15,702 nucleotides of DNA from Bacillota bacterium (GTDB lineage Bacteria > Bacillota > Clostridia > Lachnospirales > Lachnospiraceae), in the NCBI GenBank assembly GCA_023387635.1, contig JAEWHU010000331.1, forward strand, positions 1 to 15,702, read 5' to 3'. How positions within the stretch are numbered: position 1 is the first letter of the stretch; each line of letters opens with the position of its first letter. Under the pieces are notes generated by a model, which saw nothing but the letters and a program-made list of their open reading frames with translations, ran no database searches and had not been told where the DNA came from. The position numbers and the translations under genes are program-made. This document shows positions 6,718-13,933 of the stretch, piece after piece.

Positions 6718-8202
6718 CTATTTGGTCAATACTAGATTTATTGCTTCTCTCCATCCAGTATATTTTCTATCACGCTCTTCTTGTTTCATTAACGATGTAA
6801 ATCTAGATCTTTTAATACGTGCAAATATCTGATCTTTTTTATATAATTTTAATGCTATTCCTGCCACAAAAGCAGAGCCAAGCCCCGATAGTTCCTCCAC
6901 TTCCGGTACTTGTACAGATATATCTAAGATATCACTTTGAAATTGCATTAAATAGGAGTTCTTTGTAGGACCTCCATCAACTCTTAATTCTTCAATGGAT
7001 ATCCCTGACTCTTCACTCATAACCTTAACAATGTCAGTGATTTGATAGGCAATGCAATCCAGTGCAGCTCTTACTACTTCAGCTTGGCCTGTTGTTCTTG
7101 TAATACCAGTAATAACACCAGTAGCTTTACTATCCCAGTAAGGAGCACCAAGTCCTGTGAATGCGGGTACTAAATATGTCCTATCTTTTGGATTCGCGGA
7201 CTCAGCTAACTGTTGCGTGTCACTTGCAGATGTGAGTAATTTCATATCTTCTTGTAACCACTTAATCACTGCTCCAGTATAATTGATATTGCCTTCTAAT
7301 ACATAATTTAATTTACCATCTAATCCCCATGCAAGGGAGGTAACTACACCTTTCTTACTAAAAACTGGGTTCTCACCAATGTTCATCATTACCGAAGATC
7401 CTGTTCCGTAGGTTGCTTTTATCATTCCTTTCTCAAAACAACCTTGCCCAAACAATGCCCCATGAGAATCACCCATCACTCCATGAATCGGAATTTTGAT
7501 ATCTAAATATCCATCAAAATCAGTATCTCCATAATGTGCATCACTAAAGCATACGGTTGCTAAACTCTTCACATTGATACCAAACAAATCACAAACTTCT
7601 TTATCCCACTCTAATTCTGTAAGATTATACAATTGAGTCCTAGAAGCATTAGAGTAATCTGTCTTAAATTCTCTACCTTCTGTAAGTTTGTAGATTAACC
7701 AGCTGTCCATCGTTCCACAACATAGACTTCCATTGTCTGATTTCTCTTTTGCTCCGTCAACATTTTCTAATATCCAAGCTATCTTTGCTGCGGTGAAATA
7801 AGGTGAAAGGTGTAATCCTGTATGTTCTTTAATCATTTGGCTATGTCCTAAATCTGTTATCTTATTACAGATAAGCTCCCCACGTGAACATTGCCATACA
7901 ATTGCATTGTATAGAGGAATTCCAGTATTTCTGTCCCATACCATGGCAGTTTCCCTTTGATTGCTAATTCCAAGACCTACTATTTCATCTTTTGAAATAT
8001 TGTTTTTTTTTATTACATCTTCTACAACTTTTAAGGTATTCTCATATATTTCAATGGGATTATGCTCCACCCATCCTAATTCATTAATAATTTGCTCATG
8101 TATCAAATCACTACGCCCAATCAAATCACCTTCATGGTTGAACAATAAAGCTTTTGTACCTGAAGTACTTTGATCTATTCCTAGAATATATTTATTTTCC
8201 AT
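6718..8202 (-). CDS. FGGY-family sugar kinase, glycerol-kinase scaffold with altered substrate pocket
   Basis: ATP-dependent kinase of 494 residues with full FGGY architecture: phosphate loop DQSTSGTK (10-17), GlpK-like WVEH (44-47), NQRET (81-85), IVWQC (101-105), YGTG (265-268), FTGLGAPYWD and RVDGG. It aligns closely with glycerol kinase and keeps the equivalents of Arg83, Glu84, Trp103, Tyr135 and Asp245. However, the next pocket residue is Ser246 (GlpK Gln) and the Phe270 position is Ser. This points to a larger polyol or ketose than glycerol. In context, between transketolase and glycosidase, it probably phosphorylates the ketose made by the operon's isomerase; apulose is one candidate. 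The start overlaps the transketolase C-subunit stop by 11 bases, with GGAG 10 bases upstream. Database annotation as glycerol kinase would be easy but probably wrong. Confidence 0.85.
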   Translation of the reverse strand: MENKYILGIDQSTSGTKALLFNHEGDLIGRSDLIHEQIINELGWVEHNPIEIYENTLKVVEDVIKKNNISKDEIVGLGISNQRETAMVWDRNTGIPLYNAIVWQCSRGELICNKITDLGHSQMIKEHTGLHLSPYFTAAKIAWILENVDGAKEKSDNGSLCCGTMDSWLIYKLTEGREFKTDYSNASRTQLYNLTELEWDKEVCDLFGINVKSLATVCFSDAHYGDTDFDGYLDIKIPIHGVMGDSHGALFGQGCFEKGMIKATYGTGSSVMMNIGENPVFSKKGVVTSLAWGLDGKLNYVLEGNINYTGAVIKWLQEDMKLLTSASDTQQLAESANPKDRTYLVPAFTGLGAPYWDSKATGVITGITRTTGQAEVVRAALDCIAYQITDIVKVMSEESGISIEELRVDGGPTKNSYLMQFQSDILDISVQVPEVEELSGLGSAFVAGIALKLYKKDQIFARIKRSRFTSLMKQEERDRKYTGWREAINLVLTK

Positions 8203-9133
8203 CCTTCATCAGCTCCATTGCAGTTTTTACTAGTCCCTTGGCATTTAGTTCATAATAATCAAACACTTCCCTGGATACGCCTGTAATAACTGGGGCATCT
8301 GGCAATGCAAGATTAATAACCTTTTTAGGACATTCACTTGCTATAATTTGACTAACCATTGCACCAAGTCCACCAATAAAAGTATGTTCTTCTATAGTGA
8401 TAATCGCTTTCGTTGCTTTAGCAGCCTTTAAAACAGCCTCTTTATCAATTGGTTTTACACAATACATATCAAGAACTGTGGTACTAAATCCTTGTTCATT
8501 TAGTACTTCTCCTGCATCCTTTGCTGCTTTTACCATTTCCCCACAGGCAATTATTGTAATATCGGTCCCTTCACAAATTACGGATGCTTTATCTAGTTCA
8601 AAATTCGTATTTACTTCTTCATAGACATCCGCTACTGGATTACGCCCAACTCTAATATATGCTGGTTTCTCATCCTTAATAAGAGCCTCCATTAAACATT
8701 TCGTCTGGTGTTTATCGCTTGGTATATACACTCTCATATTAGGAATGGAACCCATAATAGCGATGTCTTGTGCAGAATGATGTGTCATTCCAAGTGCACC
8801 ATAGCTTACTCCTCCACTGATTCCTATCAATTTAACATTTGTATTAGAGTATGCTACATCAACCTTAGCCTGTTCCATACTTCTTGTAGATAGAAAACAT
8901 GCTGGAGAAGCTGCGAATGCCTTTTTTCCACATCTTGCAAGACCTGCACTAATACTTACAATACTTTGCTCAGCAATTCCAACCTCAACAAATTGGTCAG
9001 GATGCGTTTTTGCATAACTTGCCAAAGAAGCTGAGCCTCTCGAGTCACTACATAATACAACGATATCCTTATCAGTATTGGCCTTTTCAGTTAATACTTC
9101 ACAAATTATTTGACGATTAGGGATTTTATTCAT
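8192..9133 (-). CDS. Transketolase, C-terminal subunit
   Basis: A 313-residue protein equal to the pyrimidine-binding and C-terminal domains of transketolase. It contains the catalytic glutamate that activates thiamine diphosphate (VEVGIAEQ, Glu55), the GMTHHSAQDIA segment, RVGR, and a C-terminal domain (about 185-313) with MYCVKPID and EEHTFIGGLG. It must pair with the N-terminal subunit encoded just upstream. Its start overlaps that gene by 8 bases (ATGAATAA), with AAAGGAG 11 bases before, which favours equimolar synthesis. Split transketolases are common, but here the pair sits in a sugar operon, not a housekeeping cluster. Its donor could therefore be a specialised ketose phosphate such as apulose 4-phosphate (AptB role), or xylulose 5-phosphate. 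Confidence 0.92.
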   Translation of the reverse strand: MNKIPNRQIICEVLTEKANTDKDIVVLCSDSRGSASLASYAKTHPDQFVEVGIAEQSIVSISAGLARCGKKAFAASPACFLSTRSMEQAKVDVAYSNTNVKLIGISGGVSYGALGMTHHSAQDIAIMGSIPNMRVYIPSDKHQTKCLMEALIKDEKPAYIRVGRNPVADVYEEVNTNFELDKASVICEGTDITIIACGEMVKAAKDAGEVLNEQGFSTTVLDMYCVKPIDKEAVLKAAKATKAIITIEEHTFIGGLGAMVSQIIASECPKKVINLALPDAPVITGVSREVFDYYELNAKGLVKTAMELMKDGK

Positions 9134-9962
9134 GTGCAGCCACTCTCCTTTCCTCTAACTCCATCATAGCTTTTTCATATTCTTCAGCACTTGGCACTTT
9201 ATGATGCCACTGTAACGAATTCTCAATAAAGGATACTCCAAACCCTTTAATGGTATCTGCAATGATAACAGTTGGTTTCCCCTTTGTCTCTTTTGCTTTT
9301 GTAATTGCTTCATCAAGAGAAATATAGTCATTACCAACTGCATGAAGTACGTTCCATCCAAAACTTTCCCACCTAGTATCCTGACAATTTTGTGACATGA
9401 CTTCTTCAGTAGAACCTGATATCTGTAGTCCATTGCGGTCTATAATTGCAATCAAATTATCTAGCTTATAATGTCCGCCTGCCATGGCACCTTCCCATAC
9501 AGATCCTTCTGCAAGTTCGCCGTCTCCCATTAAGGTATACACATGATAATCCTTTTTATCCATTTTGCCAGCGATAGCCATTCCTACTGAAACAGATAAA
9601 CCATGTCCTAATGAACCTGAATTCATTTCTATTCCATTTACTTTATTGTTCGGATGTCCTATGTACTTTGAACCAAATTGTGAAAAAGTCTCCAGATCTT
9701 CTTTGGGGAAAAATCCTCTATCCGCTAAGATGGCATATAAACTTTCAACAGAATGTCCCTTACTAAGAATAAATCTGTCCCTATTTGGATCATTTATTGT
9801 GTCAGGTGAAACATTTAGATGCTTATAATAAAGCATTACAAGAATATCCATTTCACTAAAATCACCACCTATATGCCCTGCTTTAGCCTTATAAACCATG
9901 TTTAAAACATCTTTCCTAAGTTCATAAGATTTGGCTTTATAATTTACCATGTTTTGTACCAT
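9126..9962 (-). CDS. Transketolase, N-terminal subunit (thiamine diphosphate-binding)
   Basis: A 278-residue subunit carrying the diphosphate-binding half of transketolase. Visible features are GHIGG (29-33), LSKGH (67-71), IGHP (101-104), SLGHG (117-121) and the thiamine diphosphate motif GDGE...N (146-177, with Asn177 in DRNG). With the downstream C-subunit it forms the active site at the subunit interface and transfers a two-carbon ketol unit between sugar phosphates. The start is ambiguous: ATG 9962 has AAAGG only one base away, and ATG 9950 has the same site 13 bases away. The family usually begins close to the YELRKDVL segment, so either is possible. It follows the isomerase by about 39 bases without a terminator. 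A specialised role (AptA-like) is inferred from context only. Confidence 0.9.
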   Translation of the reverse strand: MVQNMVNYKAKSYELRKDVLNMVYKAKAGHIGGDFSEMDILVMLYYKHLNVSPDTINDPNRDRFILSKGHSVESLYAILADRGFFPKEDLETFSQFGSKYIGHPNNKVNGIEMNSGSLGHGLSVSVGMAIAGKMDKKDYHVYTLMGDGELAEGSVWEGAMAGGHYKLDNLIAIIDRNGLQISGSTEEVMSQNCQDTRWESFGWNVLHAVGNDYISLDEAITKAKETKGKPTVIIADTIKGFGVSFIENSLQWHHKVPSAEEYEKAMMELEERRVAAHE

Positions 9963-10001
9963 ACCTTTCTATAACTACTCTTCATTTACATTATCTCTAA
10001 A

Positions 10002-11405
10002 TTAATTCTCGCCTCTTAGATAAGCTTTGACTTGTTCCTCAATTGGATCATAAAAATCTGGTTTAACTCCAATATATTTACATGCTTCATATAATACTGG
10101 CACTACATTTTTATGAATACCTACACAATGGTGAATATATGGCCCACAGACAATTTTATCTTCTAATCGTTTTAGATTCTCCACTTCAATCCATACATAA
10201 GTTCCCTTTGTATAAGGACCTTCTATTCCTTTGGCATTACCTAATAGCATAGAATATTCTCCATTGTCCCCATCAAATCGGCACAATGTCATCTCTCCAT
10301 GTTTTGCTTCTGCTTCTAGAGCACCTGGGTGGTTGAATGCTAAAGGATATCCTAGGACAGGCTTTTCTTTTGCTACCGAAACTGGCCAAGGTCCACAATG
10401 TTGCAATAATTCCCCATTCTCATTATCAGGATGGCGAACTGTCCAATCAGCGAAGAAGGATCTTGTTTCACCCATACCAGCTGCCTCTACCATTACTGCT
10501 GTAATAGCTCCATGAATATCAGTTTCACATACAACTGGAATACCTTCATCATTTAACAAAGCATTGGCTGCACATGGCATAATACCAATCTGTGATTGAA
10601 GTGCATTCCAACATTGAATTGCGATTGCATTGCATCCATAATGTTTAGCTAGATTTTTCATAGCTACCTTTAGTGCTGCTACATTCTCTAATTCATTATC
10701 TTTTATTTTAACAATCATTTTTTCTTTGATTAACTCAATTACGTTAGCTACTTCTGTTCCTTCTTCTTTCGCTTTATTCATCGCATCCGTAAGTTCAGGC
10801 ATAGGGATTGGAGAAATCTGAATATTAAATCTTTCTAGTAATTCACCTTCATTGCACATAGTAGACCAAAAATCAAATGGCCTAGGAGCGATTTGAAGTA
10901 TTCTGGTATGCTTAAATGTTTTTACAACATTACACACTGCTATAAAGTCTTTTACTCCTCTTTCGAATTCTGGATCCCTTAATCTGCAATTAGTCATATA
11001 TGTAAATGGCACTTGGAATCTTCTCAAAACCTTTCCCGTAGCAAATAGCCCACATTGGCTATCTCTTAATCGTATTCCATCTTCATCAGGTCTTTCATCA
11101 CGAGGTCCCCAAAGTAATACAGGAACTCCTAATTCTCTTGCTAATCTTGCAAGTATATATTCTGTTCCAAAATTGCAGTGCGGGAAAAATAATCCATCAA
11201 CCTTCTCTGCTTTAAACTTTTCCAATACTTTTAGCATATCTCCATCATCATATAGCAGACCTTCTTCATTAATATCAGTAATATCAACAAATTCAACTCC
11301 TAACTCATGTAATCGTTCTCTTGTTAGGTTGCCATACTTAATAGCATCTGGTGCACTAAATATACTTCTTCTTGTTGGTGCAAATCCTATTTTTATCTTG
11401 TTCAT
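10002..11405 (-). CDS. L-fucose/L-arabinose isomerase-family protein (aldose-ketose isomerase)
   Basis: A 467-residue soluble protein of the FucI/AraA-like superfamily. The N-terminal part (about 1-165) is Rossmann-like, with LWGPRDERPDEDGIRLRDSQCG. The later alpha/beta part carries likely metal and catalytic residues: Glu294 and Asp296 in CETDIHGA, His359 in FNHPG, and His425-His426 in YIHHCVG. Such enzymes use Mn2+ to convert an aldose into its ketose through an enediol. Its order (isomerase, transketolase, kinase, hydrolase) makes it the likely first intracellular step after glycoside cleavage. The substrate could be D-apiose, D-arabinose or another pentose; sequence alone does not decide. 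I chose ATG 11405 because GAGGG lies 7 bases upstream; longer starts at 11441 and 11432 lack a site. Confidence 0.82.
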   Translation of the reverse strand: MNKIKIGFAPTRRSIFSAPDAIKYGNLTRERLHELGVEFVDITDINEEGLLYDDGDMLKVLEKFKAEKVDGLFFPHCNFGTEYILARLARELGVPVLLWGPRDERPDEDGIRLRDSQCGLFATGKVLRRFQVPFTYMTNCRLRDPEFERGVKDFIAVCNVVKTFKHTRILQIAPRPFDFWSTMCNEGELLERFNIQISPIPMPELTDAMNKAKEEGTEVANVIELIKEKMIVKIKDNELENVAALKVAMKNLAKHYGCNAIAIQCWNALQSQIGIMPCAANALLNDEGIPVVCETDIHGAITAVMVEAAGMGETRSFFADWTVRHPDNENGELLQHCGPWPVSVAKEKPVLGYPLAFNHPGALEAEAKHGEMTLCRFDGDNGEYSMLLGNAKGIEGPYTKGTYVWIEVENLKRLEDKIVCGPYIHHCVGIHKNVVPVLYEACKYIGVKPDFYDPIEEQVKAYLRGEN

Positions 11406-11443
11406 TGCTTTCCCTCTGCTTTCTTTATTCATAATTTGCATAA

Positions 11444-12448
11444 CTACTTATTCAGATTTCTAACACTATCCCTTTCCACAAAATCCGTACACACTTGAAT
11501 CTTGGTTCTGATGTCACCACCATACTTCATCATGTCAATAATCCTACGAACTGCTAACTGACCCATTTCTTGCTTAGAAACTCGGATTGTTGTAAGCCTT
11601 GGTGTAGCAATCTCGGAGAATGGTAAATCATCAAATCCGATGATTGATATGTCCTCTGGTATCTTGTATCCAGCCTCTTGTAATGCTTTCATTGCGCCCA
11701 GAGCAATCATATCGTTATCCGCAAAAAATGCAGTTGGAAGTTTTGGTTTCTTTTTCAAATACGCTTCCATATCCTTATGTGAACCATCCATTGTAGTACT
11801 TAACATGAATGTGTATTTCTTATTTTGTACTAAATTATGTTTACTTAATGCAATGCTATATCCTACTGCCCTAGAACGAAATGCTTTGATTCTAAAATTA
11901 CCTCTTAGATATCCAATTTCCTTATGTCCTTTATCTATCAAATACTCTACAGCCATCCTCGCAGAATCTGCATTATTAATAAGTACTCCATTAAAGTTCA
12001 TATCTGAATCCCAATAATCTAGGATTAGAAGTGGACATTTAGCCCCCTTATACAAATCCAAATCTTCATCCATTAATTCTGAACCAAGTAAAACAACTGC
12101 GGAAGCGGTATCATTTAGAATCCATTTCACCCGTTCCTCATAATCAGCATTACATCTGTCCAAATTATATATGACCAGTTCATAACCAGAAGCTCTACAC
12201 TCTTTTTCAACTCCACCAATTAATAATGAAAAAAATGGAGAATCATCAATAATAAGTCCATTTCTTTTATAAATAACAAATTTTATTTTAGATATTCTAA
12301 CTTCACTTATGTATCCCATTTCCTTTGCAACCCTAAATATCTCTGCCGATGTATCTTTATTAACCCCTTTTTTATAGTTCAATGCATTTGATATGGTAGC
12401 AGGTGAAAACCCTGTAGCTTCACTAATTTTTTTAATACTTATCTTCAC
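11444..12448 (-). CDS. LacI/GalR-family repressor of the sugar operon
   Basis: A 334-residue LacI-type regulator. The N-terminal helix-turn-helix (SIKKISEATGFSPATISNAL, residues 4-23) is followed by a short hinge and a periplasmic-binding-protein-like effector domain (about 60-334), with motifs IGYLRGN, PTAFFADNDMIALGAMKALQEAG and DISIIGFDDLPFSEIATPRLTTIR. It is the first gene of the operon, 38 bases before the isomerase, so it probably represses its own operon and is released by a pathway sugar. The hinge is atypical (SEVRISKIKFVIYK), without the usual N-A-R-S-L pattern. I chose GTG 12448, with AAGGA 12 bases upstream, because it puts the HTH at the normal N-terminal position. ATG 12460 directly follows AAAGGA and is too close. 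TTG 12487 has no site. Confidence 0.9.
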   Translation of the reverse strand: MKISIKKISEATGFSPATISNALNYKKGVNKDTSAEIFRVAKEMGYISEVRISKIKFVIYKRNGLIIDDSPFFSLLIGGVEKECRASGYELVIYNLDRCNADYEERVKWILNDTASAVVLLGSELMDEDLDLYKGAKCPLLILDYWDSDMNFNGVLINNADSARMAVEYLIDKGHKEIGYLRGNFRIKAFRSRAVGYSIALSKHNLVQNKKYTFMLSTTMDGSHKDMEAYLKKKPKLPTAFFADNDMIALGAMKALQEAGYKIPEDISIIGFDDLPFSEIATPRLTTIRVSKQEMGQLAVRRIIDMMKYGGDIRTKIQVCTDFVERDSVRNLNK

Positions 12449-12516
12449 AATTTGAACCATTCCTTTCAATTTTATAGATAATCGCAAAACTTTTTTTGTA
12501 CGAAATTAATATGCAT

Positions 12517-12525
12517 TTTATAACA
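12517..12525 (-). promoter_or_regulatory. Extended -10 promoter element of the sugar operon
   Basis: On the minus strand TGTTATAAA matches the extended -10 form TGnTATAAT, about 70 bases before the chosen lacI-family start. No good -35 hexamer is 16-18 bases upstream. It is the best promoter candidate in this spacer but is not unique in such AT-rich DNA. Confidence 0.4.
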
Positions 12526-12749
12526 AATTTTTATGTTTAGCATATAACTAATCAAAATCTTAAATATCTTTATGTATTGTTTATATAAATATTATTATAA
12601 ATCATTTACATAAAACCACAATGTAATTCTTGATTCTTTTAAAATAATTGGTCATATATGTACATTTTTACCATATTATTTGTGCACTTTTTATATTTTT
12701 TATCTATTTTTTGCCGATTCTTTTGTTTTATTTAGATTGCACTCTAATA

Positions 12750-12797
12750 TTTATATAAATGTTTATGTAAATATTTATATAAACACTTATATAAATT
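12750..12797. repeat. Four tandem imperfect 12-base repeats, consensus TTTATATAAATA
   Basis: Consecutive units are TTTATATAAATG, TTTATGTAAATA, TTTATATAAACA and CTTATATAAATT; each is a near-palindrome. A fifth lone copy is at 12580-12591. Period 12 is a little more than one helical turn. Function is unknown; AT-rich slippage is possible. Confidence 0.75.
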
Positions 12798-12830
12798 ATT
12801 TTTAGATTTAATAAAAAGAATAATAAAGAA

Positions 12831-12875
12831 GGGCTGTTGCAAAATAACCAAAATTTGGTCATGATGCAACAGCCC
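12831..12875 (-). terminator. GGGCTGTTGCA inverted repeat, probable ECF-gene terminator
   Basis: Perfect 11-base arms GGGCTGTTGCA (12831-12841) and TGCAACAGCCC (12865-12875) surround an inner ACCAAA/TTTGGT palindrome. On the minus strand the hairpin is followed by a pyrimidine-rich TTCTTTATTATT, so it could terminate the ECF transcript about 110 bases after its stop. The arm sequence also resembles terminal repeats of some insertion sequences (GGGCTGTTGCA-type ends), so a miniature element is possible. Confidence 0.55.
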
Positions 12876-12986
12876 CATCTATAGGTATTCCTTTGATAAT
12901 TAGCACTTTTAGATATAGTGTAACAATCCCATAACCAGCCAGAAGTAATTATCATTTGCACGTGTAACCGTCAAAGTATACCCATT

Positions 12987-13517
12987 TTACTTTAACAATG
13001 GCTTTATTATAGGCAGTATAATTAAGGCAAGTATTCCACCAATAATTGCAGTTATAAATTGTGGAATAGAAAACATATTTGATATAATTGATGCCTTTGC
13101 TTCAGGTAAATTCAAAAACATTGGTATTGCAATCTTTACAATCCCAAAATATAAAACTAAAAATTTAGACAAAGCAGCTACAATTAGTGCAACTATATAT
13201 CCGCCTTCTCGCCTTACTATTTTTTTGTTCCCAATTATGTACCATACAAGCACTAAGACAATATTACCTACCATAATGAATGGTATCAATATCCACAATT
13301 GTGGCCCAATCCCAAACAATCTCGCAAAAATTGGAGAAATGAAAGCAACTGGTATTCCAGTATTTATACCACAAGTCATTGTAGAAACAATTAGAATTAG
13401 ATTAACAATAGAACCTGTAACAAAAGGATTACCAAATGGCGCTGTTACCCATTGCATTACTATTAATAACGCAATTAATATAGCTGTTCTTGTTATCCAT
13501 AAAGCTTTCTTATTCAT
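12987..13517 (-). CDS. ECF transporter S component (substrate-binding membrane subunit)
   Basis: A 176-residue, very hydrophobic protein with about six predicted membrane helices (near 8-24, 34-50, 53-70, 74-95, 108-126 and 151-174). It has a short basic N-terminus (MNKKALWITRTAILIALL), the typical opening of ECF S components, which bind vitamins or other micronutrients and dock onto a shared EcfA-EcfA'-EcfT module. No ATPase or T subunit is nearby, so it is a group II solitary S component. The substrate cannot be read from the sequence, and no known riboswitch was recognised upstream. Its ATG overlaps the stop of the small ORF at 13514-13624 (ATGA). Its own ribosome site is weak (GGGTG), so translation probably depends on coupling. 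Confidence 0.82.
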   Translation of the reverse strand: MNKKALWITRTAILIALLIVMQWVTAPFGNPFVTGSIVNLILIVSTMTCGINTGIPVAFISPIFARLFGIGPQLWILIPFIMVGNIVLVLVWYIIGNKKIVRREGGYIVALIVAALSKFLVLYFGIVKIAIPMFLNLPEAKASIISNMFSIPQFITAIIGGILALIILPIIKPLLK

Positions 13518-13624
13518 AATTTACACCCAGTGTATATCGCAGACTTGTCTGCGATACAGCCACAAATAAAAGATATGAAAGAATCACATTGTGGCAACCT
13601 TTCTAAATTAATATTTTCTTTCAC
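13514..13624 (-). CDS. Cysteine-rich 36-residue small protein or leader peptide, coupled to the ECF gene
   Basis: A GTG-started frame of 36 codons beginning MKENINLERLPQC and ending TGCKL, with four cysteines (13, 21, 23, 34). AAGGAGG (13631-13637) lies 6 bases upstream, the strongest ribosome site in this part of the window. Its TGA overlaps the ECF ATG as ATGA, the classic arrangement for translational coupling. No signal peptide or clear membrane helix is seen; residues 16-24 are mildly hydrophobic. I recognise no family. It may be a real accessory peptide, a leader that lets ribosomes open the hairpin at 13535-13556, or a chance frame over a structured RNA. The ribosome site and overlap favour translation. 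Confidence 0.6.
   Translation of the reverse strand: MKENINLERLPQCDSFISFICGCIADKSAIYTGCKL
13535..13556. repeat. Perfect palindrome inside the small ORF, just before the ECF start
   Basis: Ten-base arms TATCGCAGAC and GTCTGCGATA flank a two-base centre. In RNA this gives a 9-base stem with a four-base loop, 18 bases before the ECF ATG. It is GC-rich against the flanks. It could hold the weak ECF ribosome site inactive unless a ribosome translates the small ORF, or act as a DNA operator. Confidence 0.7.
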
Positions 13625-13635
13625 ACTTACCCTCC

Positions 13636-13663
13636 TTAAATATTAAATATTAAATATTAAATA
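13636..13663. repeat. Four perfect 7-base tandem repeats (TTAAATA) abutting the small ORF ribosome site
   Basis: Four identical TTAAATA units run back to back, and the first provides the AA of the AAGGAGG site. They lie in the 5' leader between candidate promoters and the ribosome site of the ECF transcript. Slippage would change leader length, not frame. Confidence 0.8.
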
Positions 13664-13849
13664 TAACTATATATTAACAATTATATTATAAATGTACAAA
13701 TACTATTTCTATTGTATATGCTTAATCTAAATTTCTAATATAATCTTATAATTATCAACTACTTATTACTTACTCTAACTCCAATATTTTTCTCGAAAAT
13801 ATTTCTATATGAATAAATTTTTAAATTTACAAAATATTCAAAAAAATGC

Positions 13850-13877
13850 TTGTAGTGTTCCAACATATCGGTATACT
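13850..13877 (+). promoter_or_regulatory. Promoter of the TrmO-like gene
   Basis: TTGTAG (13850-13855) is followed after 16 bases by TATACT (13872-13877), about 57 bases before the start codon. A 10-base perfect palindrome ACGGCGCCGT (13885-13894) lies at the expected transcription start and stands out in otherwise AT-only sequence. It could be an operator. Confidence 0.6.
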
Positions 13878-13933
13878 AATATTAACGGCGCCGTAATTAA
13901 AATAAAAAATAAAATCAAATAGGAGATTTAATT

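Larger units (their letters stand above)
12449..12986. other. Intergenic region between the LacI operon and the ECF gene
   Basis: About 540 AT-rich bases. It holds the operon promoter (12517-12525), a single TTTATATAAATA (12580-12591), the four-copy 12-base repeat (12750-12797) and a large hairpin (12831-12875). Stretch 12876-12986, just past the ECF stop, has no ORF with a ribosome binding site. A 77-codon open frame across 12728-12961 is low complexity and reads through the repeats and hairpin, so I do not call it. No clear LacI-type palindrome was found by eye. Confidence 0.6.

Noticed and set aside
6718..8202. Housekeeping glycerol kinase
   Set aside because: The scaffold fits, but two pocket residues differ and no glpF, glpD or glpP-like gene is near; the operon is for a sugar.
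8397..11463. Plus-strand open frames of 60-125 codons opposite the sugar operon genes
   Set aside because: They are antisense shadows of transketolase, isomerase and regulator genes with no ribosome sites and no recognisable motifs.
12728..12961. 77-codon open frame on the minus strand between the LacI operon and the ECF gene
   Set aside because: It has no ribosome binding site, runs through the hairpin and the 12-base repeats, and its C-terminus is just the repeat translated (IYINIYIN-like).
13514..13933. Known riboswitch (preQ1, THF, TPP or cobalamin) ahead of the ECF gene
   Set aside because: I could not match conserved core motifs of these classes by eye; only unclassified pairings were found.
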